Source: JAXGQE01 sp040766585
GTDB taxonomy: Bacteria > Bacillota > SLNR01
Direction of reading: 5' to 3'
Assembly (NCBI GenBank): GCA_040766585.1
Contig: JAXGQE010000003.1
Coordinates: 124,001-188,000, forward strand
DNA length: 64,000 nucleotides
The translations under genes and the position numbers were made by a program. The notes below the pieces were generated by a model. It was given only the letters and a program-made list of their open reading frames with translations, ran no database searches and was not told the DNA's origin. Below are positions 44,647-53,017 of the stretch, piece by piece (within the stretch, counting starts at the first letter, position 1; each line of letters starts with the position of its first letter).

Positions 44647-46940
44647 GTAGACTCCTCCTCGGTGATCAAACTGTCATTCAACTTGGCAGCAGCAATCACT
44701 GCTTGCCCGAAGGCAATCCCGCCATCATTGGTAGGAACCTGGCGGTGAATATATGTAGAAAATCCATCATTCTGGAGCAGATTGAGTAAAATGGACAGCA
44801 GCCATTCATTTTGAAAAACCCCACCGCTCAACACCACCCGGGAACACCCTGTCTTTTCTCGTCCGTTTTTCAGGCAGTTTAAGACCATGGATGCGATAGT
44901 ATGATGGAATCTTGCGGCAATCGTTGAAACAGGAAGGCCATCTTGAATATCTCTGATGATTCCTTGAATTGTGGGTTCAGGAGAAATCTCGTCCCCATTT
45001 AATAGGAAGGGATAGGGATCAAATGTCAAGTTGGTATTCGCCGCTTCCATTAACAGAATGGCTGCCTGGGCATCGTATGTAATTTCCGTACAAATAAGCA
45101 ACATGGCAGAAACAGCATCAAAAAACCTTCCACAGCTGGAGGTAAGGGGAGAGTTGACCTTTGCGTTCCATAAGTGGTATAAAGAGTCAATCTGCTGAGA
45201 GTATTTGCTGAAGTGGTTTTTAATGAAATCATTACTCAAAGATGTATACTGCCAAAGGTAACTGCAGGCCATACGCCACGGGTGAAGTACAGCGGCATCT
45301 CCTCCAGGCAAAGGCACATTTTTCAGATGGTATAGTCTTCGGGCCTGCTGATAATCCCCATGAAGGATTTCGAATCCCCATATGTTCTTGTCAGTACCAT
45401 ATCCGGTTCCATCGAGGACCACACCCAGCACAGGGTTTCTGCCATCGAGACCGTTTTCTGCCATGCACGCTGCCATATGGGCATGGTGGTGCTGAACAGG
45501 AACCAAACTGTCCGGATCGACGGCAGACTGGGATGCCACCTTGGTAGACATATATGTTGGATGTAAATCATGAACGGTTAGAGTAGGATGAACATCAACA
45601 AATATTTTCATATCCTGATACGACCGGACAAAATAGTCGACGGTTTCCTGGTTGTACAAATCTCCAATATGAGGGCCCAAAAAAGCTTGGTTTCCTTTGA
45701 GGAGGCAATATGTGTTCCTCATGTCGCTTCCCAGTGCAAGTACGGGCTTCCGAGATTCGAATGGTATCGTTATGGGCAAAGGAGTGTACCCTCGGGATCG
45801 ACGATAAAAATAAGGTATATCTTTAAAGACACTGACAACAGAATCATCACAGCGATTTTGAATGTCTCTGTCATGAACCAAAAGATAGTCTGCCAGGCCA
45901 TTTAGTTCTTCAAATGCATGATCGTTCCGATATGTCAAAGGGAGACTTTTTTGATTCCCGCTGGTCATGACCAGTGTTTTTATATGCTCTCCAAATAAAA
46001 GGTAGTGCAACGGTGTATAAGGTAGCATGACTCCCACAGTAGAGAGTTGCGGAGCAATTGCATCCAGTGCTGGACTCTTTTTACGGATCCGAAGAAGTAC
46101 GATGGGTGCTTGTGGGCTGGTGAGCAGCTTTTCCTCAGCCTGGCTTACTTCCGCAAACGAACGAATGGTGTCCAGATCACGGCACATGATAGCAAAGGGT
46201 CTATGAGGACGAGATTTTCTTTTTCTCAACTTTTCAATGGGAGCAGGATTATCTCCCAAACAGGCTAGATGAAATCCTCCCAGACTTTTGATCCCAAAAA
46301 TGGCACCGTCCAATATTTTATCTGTAAACTGATCCAGCCAAAATCCAGGTACTTTTTTTTGATCCATTGAATAAAGGTCAATCTGAGGTCCGCAAACAGG
46401 GCACGCATTGGGCTGAGCATGAAATCGACGGTCGGCAGGATCATGATATTCTGCGTTGCATTCTGGACACATTGAAAATGATGACATGGTTGTAAGGGCT
46501 CGATCGTAAGGAATATCCCGAATAATGGTATAACGAGGCCCGCAGTTGGTGCAATTTGTGAAAGGATACAGAAAACGTCGATCTTTCGAATTTAGAATCT
46601 CATGTCTGCAGTCGGCGCAGATAGCTGCATCCGGAGAAACCAGAGTCTGTTTCGGCACATCGGAGTTGCTCTTCACGATGACAAAATCGGACATTCCTTC
46701 AACAGGAAGTTCCGTGATCGAAAACCCGTGAATCTGCGAAAGGGGCGGCGGAGATTCCTGGATCCGTTTTGCAAACACATCTAGCGTTATAGGATCCCCT
46801 TCGACATGAATATAAACACCATCGGATGTGTTGCAGACGGTGCCGGATAGATTCATCTCCTGCGCTAGATTGTAGATAAAAGGCCTAAAACCAACACCTT
46901 GAACAATCCCTGTAATATGAAAAAAATAGTGCTTTGTCAT
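44637..46940 (-). CDS. hypF: Carbamoyltransferase HypF
   Basis: 767 residues with all expected domains: acylphosphatase-like (HITGIVQGVGFRPF), two zinc-finger motifs (CADCRHEI, CTNCGPR, CPECNAEY, CPVCGP), the YrdC-like domain (KSLGGFHLACL) and the Kae1-like carbamoyl-transfer domain (VQHHHAHMAACMAENGL). It makes the carbamoyl group for cyanide ligands using carbamoyl phosphate and ATP. The ATG at 46940 follows ATGGAGGA by 5 nt; an extended frame to 47150 overlaps hypA and is rejected. Confidence 0.97.
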   Translation of the reverse strand: MTKHYFFHITGIVQGVGFRPFIYNLAQEMNLSGTVCNTSDGVYIHVEGDPITLDVFAKRIQESPPPLSQIHGFSITELPVEGMSDFVIVKSNSDVPKQTLVSPDAAICADCRHEILNSKDRRFLYPFTNCTNCGPRYTIIRDIPYDRALTTMSSFSMCPECNAEYHDPADRRFHAQPNACPVCGPQIDLYSMDQKKVPGFWLDQFTDKILDGAIFGIKSLGGFHLACLGDNPAPIEKLRKRKSRPHRPFAIMCRDLDTIRSFAEVSQAEEKLLTSPQAPIVLLRIRKKSPALDAIAPQLSTVGVMLPYTPLHYLLFGEHIKTLVMTSGNQKSLPLTYRNDHAFEELNGLADYLLVHDRDIQNRCDDSVVSVFKDIPYFYRRSRGYTPLPITIPFESRKPVLALGSDMRNTYCLLKGNQAFLGPHIGDLYNQETVDYFVRSYQDMKIFVDVHPTLTVHDLHPTYMSTKVASQSAVDPDSLVPVQHHHAHMAACMAENGLDGRNPVLGVVLDGTGYGTDKNIWGFEILHGDYQQARRLYHLKNVPLPGGDAAVLHPWRMACSYLWQYTSLSNDFIKNHFSKYSQQIDSLYHLWNAKVNSPLTSSCGRFFDAVSAMLLICTEITYDAQAAILLMEAANTNLTFDPYPFLLNGDEISPEPTIQGIIRDIQDGLPVSTIAARFHHTIASMVLNCLKNGREKTGCSRVVLSGGVFQNEWLLSILLNLLQNDGFSTYIHRQVPTNDGGIAFGQAVIAAAKLNDSLITEEESTCV

Positions 46941-46965
46941 AGTTCCTCCATAGGAGTAAGAATCG

Positions 46966-47307
46966 TTACGCTCCTTCAATATAGTCGATATAAAATTCTT
47001 GACCCTGTCCCATCTCGACATTTGTTGAACCGCATATTGGACATTGGAAACAGTACATATCCGGATGAAACTGGTGATTACATGCAGTGCAGGTTGCAGC
47101 AATGGGAAGCCTCTCAAATTCAAGTTTTGTGTTGCTAAATAACGGCTCATCTTCCCATGCTTCGAAAGCTGCTTCCATAGCTTGCGGGGACGCAGCAGTT
47201 ATCTCTCCCAGTACGATCCGTATGGTTTTAATGGATGTGAAATGATGTTGTCGAGCAGTTTCTTCGACAATGCTGACAACGCTTTCCATTAGTGACAGTT
47301 CATGCAT
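46966..47307 (-). CDS. hypA: Nickel-delivery protein HypA
   Basis: 113 residues. MHELSLMESV is the invariant N-terminus (His2 binds nickel) and the zinc site is CTAC ... CPIC. It passes Ni to the large subunit. The ATG at 47307 follows GAAGGAG by 8-9 nt. It is the first gene of the minus-strand hyp unit and is divergent to the Mbh operon across 291 bp. No hypB (GTPase partner) is found in the window. Confidence 0.97.
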   Translation of the reverse strand: MHELSLMESVVSIVEETARQHHFTSIKTIRIVLGEITAASPQAMEAAFEAWEDEPLFSNTKLEFERLPIAATCTACNHQFHPDMYCFQCPICGSTNVEMGQGQEFYIDYIEGA

Positions 47308-47460
47308 AAAAACGACTCCTTCCACAAAACTATGACTTAATAATACCATCAGGTAGTAGAATTTTATTGCATTGTAAATAAAATTCTGCGATAATTTAGA
47401 AGGATAATGGCAATCAGAAATGAATATAAATTAGATATTCGAACTGAATGCCTTTAGTAT

Positions 47461-47514
47461 AACGCAAGTAGATTTCGGTGGCAAGCTTAGACACCTGAAA
47501 GGTGTAATGGCGTT
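47461..47514 (+). promoter_or_regulatory. Candidate structured leader RNA of the Mbh operon
   Basis: AACGC (47461-47465) can pair with GCGTT (47510-47514), closing a domain that holds the hairpin ACACCT-GAA-AGGTGT (47491-47505) and the unpaired stretch GTAGATTTCGGTGGCAAGCTTAG (split across 47468-47490). The domain is directly followed by a terminator, which is the layout of a riboswitch. I do not recognise a known class. The promoter is not clear: TATAAA at 47425-47430 is the best -10 box. Confidence 0.45.
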
Positions 47515-47515
47515 T

Positions 47516-47542
47516 TCTGTCCGCTGACCCGGACAGATTTTT
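47516..47542 (+). terminator. Leader terminator ahead of the Mbh operon
   Basis: TCTGTCCG and CGGACAGA form an 8-bp stem with a 6-nt loop, then TTTTT. It lies 57 bp before the first structural gene, so it is an attenuator. Confidence 0.75.
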
Positions 47543-47598
47543 AAGTGGTGGGCTGTTCGATCATTAGAGATACTATTAGAAAAGGAGGGGTGTTGGTA

Positions 47599-48114
47599 GT
47601 GAACTTTCTGGTCGCTTCATTTATTGCTTTCTTGACTTATTTATCATTAACCGTTGGGTCAGGTTCAATTCTGGGTTTATGGAGTATCCATGAATTTGGT
47701 CTCGGAATTATCGTGGCCGTCATCGCGGGGTGGGTAGCGCGCAATGTCTTTTTCTTCTATTCAGGGAAAGAGATTGCAAAGACGACCAATCCATTACGAT
47801 GGATTAAGTGGATTGTGTATCTTTTCGGCCCATTTGCTCTTGGACTGATTAAAGCAAATATCGACGTCGCCGGGCGAGTGATTACGGGGAAAATCAATCC
47901 GGGAATAGTAAAAGTAAAAAGCAACCTGGAGTCGGATTTTGCTGTCACCATGCTGGCAAATTCCATTACGCTTACACCAGGGACATTAACTGTTGATCTA
48001 GACAATAGTACAAACGAACTGTATGTACACTGGATTGATGTGAAAAACTCAGAACCATCGCCGCAGGATATTTACGGTAGCTTCGGTGACTGGGTAAGGA
48101 GGATTGCAGAATAA
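47599..48114 (+). CDS. mbhA: Mbh hydrogenase subunit A / MrpE antiporter subunit
   Basis: 171 residues, MrpE-type membrane protein with two hydrophobic segments at the N-terminus and a soluble tail (SITLTPGTLTVDLDNSTNELYVHWIDV is diagnostic). It is the first gene of a 14-gene unit with the gene order known from the archaeal Mbh complex. The GTG at 47599 follows AGGAGG by 10 nt; nearby TTG and GTG codons are alternatives. Its stop overlaps the next start by one base. The role is in ion translocation and assembly with the antiporter module. Confidence 0.9.
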   Translation: MNFLVASFIAFLTYLSLTVGSGSILGLWSIHEFGLGIIVAVIAGWVARNVFFFYSGKEIAKTTNPLRWIKWIVYLFGPFALGLIKANIDVAGRVITGKINPGIVKVKSNLESDFAVTMLANSITLTPGTLTVDLDNSTNELYVHWIDVKNSEPSPQDIYGSFGDWVRRIAE

Positions 48115-48371
48115 TGCAACAACATTTTCTTCTAGTCGGGATTGTAATGACTTTGCTGACGGTTGTAGCAGCATTACGATGTTTCATCGGGCCGACTCTT
48201 CCGGACCGGGTTGTGGGGTTGGATACAGTCAACACGCTGATCGTAGCAATAATGGTCGTATTAGCAGTTGGCTTGGATCAGGTTATTTTTGTGGATATAG
48301 CGATCGTATATGCACTTCTTTCGTATGTCACAACCCTCTTTATCGCTAAATACTTGGAGGGAGGGCTATAA
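48114..48371 (+). CDS. mbhB: Mbh hydrogenase subunit B / MrpF antiporter subunit
   Basis: 85 residues, three membrane helices. MrpF signature: GPTLPDRVVGLDTVNTLIVA. Part of the sodium/proton antiporter module and translationally coupled with mbhA by a 1-bp overlap. Confidence 0.93.
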   Translation: MQQHFLLVGIVMTLLTVVAALRCFIGPTLPDRVVGLDTVNTLIVAIMVVLAVGLDQVIFVDIAIVYALLSYVTTLFIAKYLEGGL

Positions 48372-48373
48372 CA

Positions 48374-48748
48374 GTGGAGATTTTGCAGGTACTGATTTAT
48401 GTTTGTTTAGCAATCGGACTGGTATTTAATCTGTTGGGTTCTGTGGCGCTTTTCCGTTTCCCGGATGTATACACTCGTTTGCACGGAGCCACAAAATGCA
48501 CTACTTTCGGATCAATATTTATGGTTTTTGCTGTCGTGCTCTATAGTATTTACAGCCGTGGTGATGTGGTAGGTGGCAGGAATATTGTAATGGGCGTTCA
48601 TGCTGTTCTCGCATTGGCAGCCTTGCTTCTAACAAATCCCACGGGTGCTCATGCAATAGCTCGTGCAGCTCACCGGTCCGGAGTCATGCCAAAATTTGCG
48701 GTTGTGGACCGTCTTGCTGAGGACGAGAGGGGGAAAACCGATGACTGA
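48374..48748 (+). CDS. mbhC: Mbh hydrogenase subunit C / MrpG antiporter subunit
   Basis: 124 residues, three membrane helices. MrpG signature: LGSVALFRFPDVYTRLHGATKCTTFG. GTG start 3 bp after the previous stop; its end overlaps the next gene by 8 bp. Confidence 0.93.
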   Translation: MEILQVLIYVCLAIGLVFNLLGSVALFRFPDVYTRLHGATKCTTFGSIFMVFAVVLYSIYSRGDVVGGRNIVMGVHAVLALAALLLTNPTGAHAIARAAHRSGVMPKFAVVDRLAEDERGKTDD

Positions 48749-48995
48749 GTTTCTGCTGATCATCGGTCCTGTTCTGATTATTGGAGTAGGTGCTTTGGTC
48801 GTTTATTTTGATGATCTACTGGCTGCAATTGTCACACTGGCTGTTCTCAGTCTTTTGGTTTCGCTTCAATTTTATTTAATGAGAGCACCGGATGTTGCGA
48901 TCACAGAAGCAGCAATCGGCGCAGCATTGGGAACAGCAATTTATTTACTGGCCCTGAAAGCAATTGCCAGAAAGGGGGCTGACAAGGTTGAATAA
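48741..48995 (+). CDS. mbhD: Mbh hydrogenase subunit D (DUF4040, MrpA-fragment)
   Basis: 84 residues, three helices. The sequence FYLMRAPDVAITEAAIGAALGTAIYL corresponds to part of the MrpA C-terminal region. As in other Mbh operons, MrpA is represented by separate small genes (D, E) instead of one large one. The ATG at 48741 follows GAGAGGGGG by 8 nt and overlaps the previous gene. Confidence 0.9.
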   Translation: MTEFLLIIGPVLIIGVGALVVYFDDLLAAIVTLAVLSLLVSLQFYLMRAPDVAITEAAIGAALGTAIYLLALKAIARKGADKVE

Positions 48996-49254
48996 GGGTA
49001 TAAAATTTGTGTTTCTGCTGTTTTTTGCAGCAATGATTTTGGCAGGTTTGCTTCTCATTCACCCCTTCGGCGATTTGGATAATAGCGATATGGATGATTA
49101 TTATATTCAAAACGGCCAAACCGAACTGGGTGCCAACAATATTGTAACGACGATTGTATTTGACTACCGAGGATTTGATACTTTGGGAGAAGCTACCGTT
49201 CTGTTCGGTACAGCCGTCGGCGTTCTCACTATCTTTCGGGGGGTGGGACGATGA
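48988..49254 (+). CDS. mbhE: Mbh hydrogenase subunit E (MrpA-fragment)
   Basis: 88 residues with two hydrophobic segments. The core NIVTTIVFDYRGFDTLGEATVLFGTAVGVL is the MrpA C-terminal/MbhE signature. TTG start at 48988 with AAAGGGGG about 10 nt upstream, overlapping mbhD by 8 bp; ATGA overlap with the following gene. It bridges the antiporter and hydrogenase modules in the related archaeal complex. Confidence 0.88.
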   Translation: MNKGIKFVFLLFFAAMILAGLLLIHPFGDLDNSDMDDYYIQNGQTELGANNIVTTIVFDYRGFDTLGEATVLFGTAVGVLTIFRGVGR

Positions 49255-49790
49255 AATCCATGAGCAAAATTGTCGTGATGGTTTCTCAGATCACTTTCCT
49301 ATTTGCAGTGGTTTATGGATTCTATATCATTTTCCATGGGCATCTGACACCTGGCGGAGGGTTTCAGGGCGGAGCGATTTTGGCATCCGCTGCTGCTATG
49401 ATATTGGTTGCATTCAGTCGCAAAGATGTGATGAAACTAATGCCGCAGAATTTGAATCACATATTTGTTATGCTTGAATCTTTCATGATCATCTCCATCG
49501 GTATGCTGCTGTTTTTGCCTGAAGCGGCAAAAGTGGACGGTTCGATCTCAGCTGCGATCTATAACGCCATTGCAGGACCGAACGGTCTGTTTGGATACAA
49601 ATTTCCTGCAGGTATAAACGATGGATTTTTCAACACCGGCGGCTTATTGGGTCCAAAGAGTATCGTCACTGGAATGGAAGTTATCGCAGCATTGTACATT
49701 ATCGTGAAAGTAATGTACCGGGCGCATGAAGAAGATTTCAGCAAAGATGACAGTGGCCTGATGAACCCGGGGGGTGATTTGCATGATTAA
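49251..49790 (+). CDS. mbhF: Mbh hydrogenase subunit F / MrpB antiporter subunit
   Basis: 179 residues, four membrane helices, of the MrpB family: FHGHLTPGGGFQGGAILASAAAM is diagnostic. It overlaps mbhE by 4 bp and mbhG by 8 bp. The soluble loop in 100-140 (VDGSISAAIYNAIAGPNGLF) is a normal variation. Confidence 0.93.
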   Translation: MKSMSKIVVMVSQITFLFAVVYGFYIIFHGHLTPGGGFQGGAILASAAAMILVAFSRKDVMKLMPQNLNHIFVMLESFMIISIGMLLFLPEAAKVDGSISAAIYNAIAGPNGLFGYKFPAGINDGFFNTGGLLGPKSIVTGMEVIAALYIIVKVMYRAHEEDFSKDDSGLMNPGGDLHD

Positions 49791-50127
49791 TATGATCTAC
49801 ATTGCGTCGGGTGCTATGTTTGTATTTGGTCTGTATGTCATTCTATTTCAGAGGAATCTGATCAAAATAGCAATTGGCCTCAGTTTACTCGAATTGGGTG
49901 TGAATCTGTTCCTGGTTTCTCTTGGATACAGAGAGGGTGGAATTGCTCCAATTTATACAATGGCTCCACTTACTGGTGAAATGGTTTTACCGATTCCCCA
50001 GGCTCTAACCCTGACAGCCATTGTAATCGGATTTGCCACAACTGCTTTGATGCTGGCAATTATCATCGGCATCCACCGCCACTATGGAACTCTTGATATT
50101 GCAGAAGTGAGGAGGTTGCGTGGATGA
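49783..50127 (+). CDS. mbhG: Mbh hydrogenase subunit G / MrpC antiporter subunit
   Basis: 114 residues, three helices, NuoK-like. LYVILFQRNLIKIAIGLSLLELGVNLFLV carries the conserved Glu of the ion path. The ATG at 49783 is chosen because a GGGGGG site lies 8 nt upstream. Confidence 0.92.
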   Translation: MINMIYIASGAMFVFGLYVILFQRNLIKIAIGLSLLELGVNLFLVSLGYREGGIAPIYTMAPLTGEMVLPIPQALTLTAIVIGFATTALMLAIIIGIHRHYGTLDIAEVRRLRG

Positions 50128-51692
50128 GTGGATTACTCGAGCATTCAGTTATATTGGCAATAGGGTTGCCCATGTTTGGAGCTTTCATCACTCCTATTGT
50201 GAATTCCATCAGTAAAAAGCTCCCGAAGTTCTGGCTGATTTCAGTATTTTCTGTAACATTTGCAACTGTTTGTTACAACCTATACAAAGTAATGAATTTT
50301 GGAACTCAAATATATGTTGTCGGTGGAGAGAATATCTCCATTCCTCTTGTTTCGGGAATGTCGATTCCCATTCGCATTATTATCCATCTTGATGCAATGA
50401 GTGCTTTTATGGCTTTCTCGGGGACTCTCGTTGCACTAGCAGCTGCGATCTACTCAGATGCTTTTATGAATAAATCCAGCGCAACAGATGAATATGACAC
50501 ACTGTTTATGTTGCTTCTTGCAGCAATGATGGGTATGGTAACCACCGGTGACGCATTTAACTTCTTCGTTTTTCTTGAGATTGCCGGGATATCCATTGCA
50601 GCGTTGGTAGCATTTTGGAGAAATCGTGCTGAAGCCTTCGAAGCTGCTTTAAAGTATACCGTTATGGGATCCATCGGTGCTTTGATGTTCCTTGTGGGTG
50701 TCGCTTTCCTTTACTCACGCTACGGGGTACTTGATATGGCAGCCATCGCAGGCAGTATGAATATCGGCAACGTGGACAAAATAGCTTTGGCACTAATGGC
50801 CATATCCTTGGCAATGAAAGCCGGAGCTGTCCCCATGCACATGGCAACCCCAGACGCTTATCAGCAAGCACCTGCATCGATTACTGCGTTTTTGGTATGT
50901 GTTAGCCAGGCGAGCCTGTATGGATTGTTCCGTGTGCTTTTTACAGTATTCGGTCTTTCTATGAATGTTGAAACAATGGGATGGGTCATTATTATTCTGG
51001 GAGTACTTTCTATGTTCGTTGGAGTAACGATGGCGCTGAAACAGCATGATATTAAACGGCTGATGGCATACCACGCAGTCTCTCAGACCGGATATATGCT
51101 GTTGGGAGTCGGAGTCGGACTGGCTGTTTTGCGTATTCCTGAAGCGTTTGCTGCATTTGGTCTGACTGCAATGCAAGGCGGTATCTTCCATATTATCAAT
51201 CATGCGATGTATAAGAGTCTGTTGTTCTTAACAGCAGGAGCTGTATTCTATGCAACCGGAAAAACAGCCTTGGATGAAATGGGCGGTTTGGCTCATACTA
51301 TGAAATATACAACCATATTCTTTATCATCGGAGCAGCTTCCATAGCTGGGATTCCTCCCTTTAACGGATTCGCCTCAAAATTGATGATTTATGAATCTGT
51401 GTTTGCTTTCAATCCTCTGTTGTCCGTCATCGCGATGGTTGTCAGTATTATGACGCTGGCCTCGTTCGTCAAAGTGTTCCAGGGAGCTTTTCTTGGACCG
51501 AAAAAACCGGAGTTCAAAAATGCGAAAGAAGTACCCAACAGCATGCTCGTCGGCATGGGAATTCTGGCAGTAGTCATTCTCATATTTGGTCTTTTCCCGA
51601 ATCTAGTGGTGGATATCCTGGTCAATCCCGCAGTTCAGGCGTTAGTGGATCGTGCCGGATATATCGGTATTATTATCGGAGGAGGGATATAA
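50124..51692 (+). CDS. mbhH: Mbh hydrogenase subunit H / MrpD ion-pumping subunit
   Basis: 522 residues with about fourteen helices, of the NuoL/M/N-type antiporter-like family. The conserved regions KYTVMGSIGALMFLVGVAFLY, AMKAGAVPMHMATPDAYQQAP (broken-helix Lys) and KQHDIKRLMAYHAVSQTGYM (Lys/His path) are all present. It is the main ion-pumping subunit of the complex. It overlaps mbhG by 4 bp. Confidence 0.95.
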   Translation: MSGLLEHSVILAIGLPMFGAFITPIVNSISKKLPKFWLISVFSVTFATVCYNLYKVMNFGTQIYVVGGENISIPLVSGMSIPIRIIIHLDAMSAFMAFSGTLVALAAAIYSDAFMNKSSATDEYDTLFMLLLAAMMGMVTTGDAFNFFVFLEIAGISIAALVAFWRNRAEAFEAALKYTVMGSIGALMFLVGVAFLYSRYGVLDMAAIAGSMNIGNVDKIALALMAISLAMKAGAVPMHMATPDAYQQAPASITAFLVCVSQASLYGLFRVLFTVFGLSMNVETMGWVIIILGVLSMFVGVTMALKQHDIKRLMAYHAVSQTGYMLLGVGVGLAVLRIPEAFAAFGLTAMQGGIFHIINHAMYKSLLFLTAGAVFYATGKTALDEMGGLAHTMKYTTIFFIIGAASIAGIPPFNGFASKLMIYESVFAFNPLLSVIAMVVSIMTLASFVKVFQGAFLGPKKPEFKNAKEVPNSMLVGMGILAVVILIFGLFPNLVVDILVNPAVQALVDRAGYIGIIIGGGI

Positions 51693-51693
51693 T

Positions 51694-52017
51694 ATGGCAT
51701 TGTTCACGAATACCGGATCATGGGATCCCATATTCTGGATCGTCAGTTTTCTCATTGCAATCGGAGTAGGTCTGGTCATTGTCAGAGGAGCACCTGTAGG
51801 AAAGAAACTGACCGGAGACGCCGGCATGCCATTCCTTTCCGGGAACCCTGAAGCAGTTGAGAAAAATATCAAAGTTTCCAATATGTATTGGGGCTTGATG
51901 GAAGCATTGAAAGGATATTACAAATTGCTGGATGACATGCACACAGGGATCATGCAGGATTATGTTTTCTGGTATGTTGCAGCAATGGCAGTTGCATTAG
52001 TCATTGTACTGTTTTAG
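51694..52017 (+). CDS. mbhI: Mbh hydrogenase subunit I
   Basis: 107 residues with a hydrophobic segment at each end (about 12-28 and 88-106) and an amphipathic middle. Position between mbhH and mbhJ and size suit MbhI, which links the pump to the hydrogenase arm. GGAGGAGGG lies 8 nt before the ATG at 51694. Confidence 0.8.
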   Translation: MALFTNTGSWDPIFWIVSFLIAIGVGLVIVRGAPVGKKLTGDAGMPFLSGNPEAVEKNIKVSNMYWGLMEALKGYYKLLDDMHTGIMQDYVFWYVAAMAVALVIVLF

Positions 52018-52034
52018 TTTGAGGGGGTGTAATT

Positions 52035-52475
52035 ATGGCAAAACCATTGAACGAGTATTTTCAGCGCTCACTTTGGGTATTTCATGTGAATACTGGCTCA
52101 TGCAACGGCTGTGATATTGAGATTCTGGCTGCTCTGACACCGAGATACGATGTTGAGCGTTTTGGGATTAAAAAAGTAGCGTCGCCGAGGCATGCGGATG
52201 TACTTTTGGTCACAGGACCGGTTGTCAAGGGAATGGATGAAAGGCTAAAACGAATTTATGCACAAACCCCGGATCCAAAGGTTGTCATGGTTGTAGGTAA
52301 CTGCGGATCAAGCGGCGGTGTCTTCTATGATTCCTACAACACAGTTGGCCCTGTCGATCAGATTCTTCCAGTTGCGGTGTATGTACCCGGTTGTCCGCCA
52401 AGACCTGAGGCGATATCTTACGGAGTTGTCAAAGCTTGGGCGATTTTGGAAGAGCTGCGGGGTGTAAAGGCATGA
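52035..52475 (+). CDS. mbhJ: Mbh [NiFe]-hydrogenase small subunit J (NuoB-like)
   Basis: 146 residues. The proximal [4Fe-4S] ligands are Cys23, Cys26 (SCNGCD), Cys90 (VVGNCGSSGG) and Cys120 (VPGCPPRPE), as in NuoB and group 4 small subunits. It passes electrons from the ferredoxin-like subunit to the NiFe centre. Preceded by GAGGGGG. Confidence 0.96.
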   Translation: MAKPLNEYFQRSLWVFHVNTGSCNGCDIEILAALTPRYDVERFGIKKVASPRHADVLLVTGPVVKGMDERLKRIYAQTPDPKVVMVVGNCGSSGGVFYDSYNTVGPVDQILPVAVYVPGCPPRPEAISYGVVKAWAILEELRGVKA

Positions 52476-52489
52476 AAGGAGGCTGTGCA

Positions 52490-53017
52490 ATGAAAAGGTT
52501 GAATGCTGAGGAATTTGTTCAGTTCATTCAAGAGCGCATTGGTGACAAGCTGCAGGAAAGCCGAATCAAGACCAAAAAAGCAGGTTTAGCCCAGATTGAA
52601 TACGAAGTTGTATGGCTAACTGTTGATCGGGAAGCGCTTGTTGACACAGTGCGAGCGATGAAAGAACTGGACTATCCGATGTTATCCGTAATGTCAGGAT
52701 ACGATGACGGAGATCATGTGGTGATTCTTCACCATATGGCGTTGTTCAGAAGGTTAAAGAACGCCACTCTGCATGTGGAACTGGTCACCAAGGCGCCCAA
52801 AGATGATCTATGGATACCAACAATAACCAAAGAGATTCCCGGAGCTGCTGTAACCGAGCAGGAAAAAAGAGAAATGCTGGGGATCGAGATACGCGGATTG
52901 GGAGACATGGATAATGTATTTCTTCCCGTTGATTTCCCCAAAGATATTTATCCGTGGAGAAAAGACGAGACAGGTATCGATGCAAAAATGCCAAAACGAG
53001 CAGGAGGTGAGGATTAA
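52490..53017 (+). CDS. mbhK: Mbh hydrogenase subunit K (NuoC-like)
   Basis: 175 residues, 30-kDa complex I-subunit family. It has a NuoC-like fold region (DYPMLSVMSGYDDGDHVVILHHM) and LDMDNVFLPVDFPKDIYPWRKDE-like end. The ATG at 52490 has AAAGGAGG at 8 nt. It joins the large subunit, whose start overlaps its stop by one base. Confidence 0.92.
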   Translation: MKRLNAEEFVQFIQERIGDKLQESRIKTKKAGLAQIEYEVVWLTVDREALVDTVRAMKELDYPMLSVMSGYDDGDHVVILHHMALFRRLKNATLHVELVTKAPKDDLWIPTITKEIPGAAVTEQEKREMLGIEIRGLGDMDNVFLPVDFPKDIYPWRKDETGIDAKMPKRAGGED

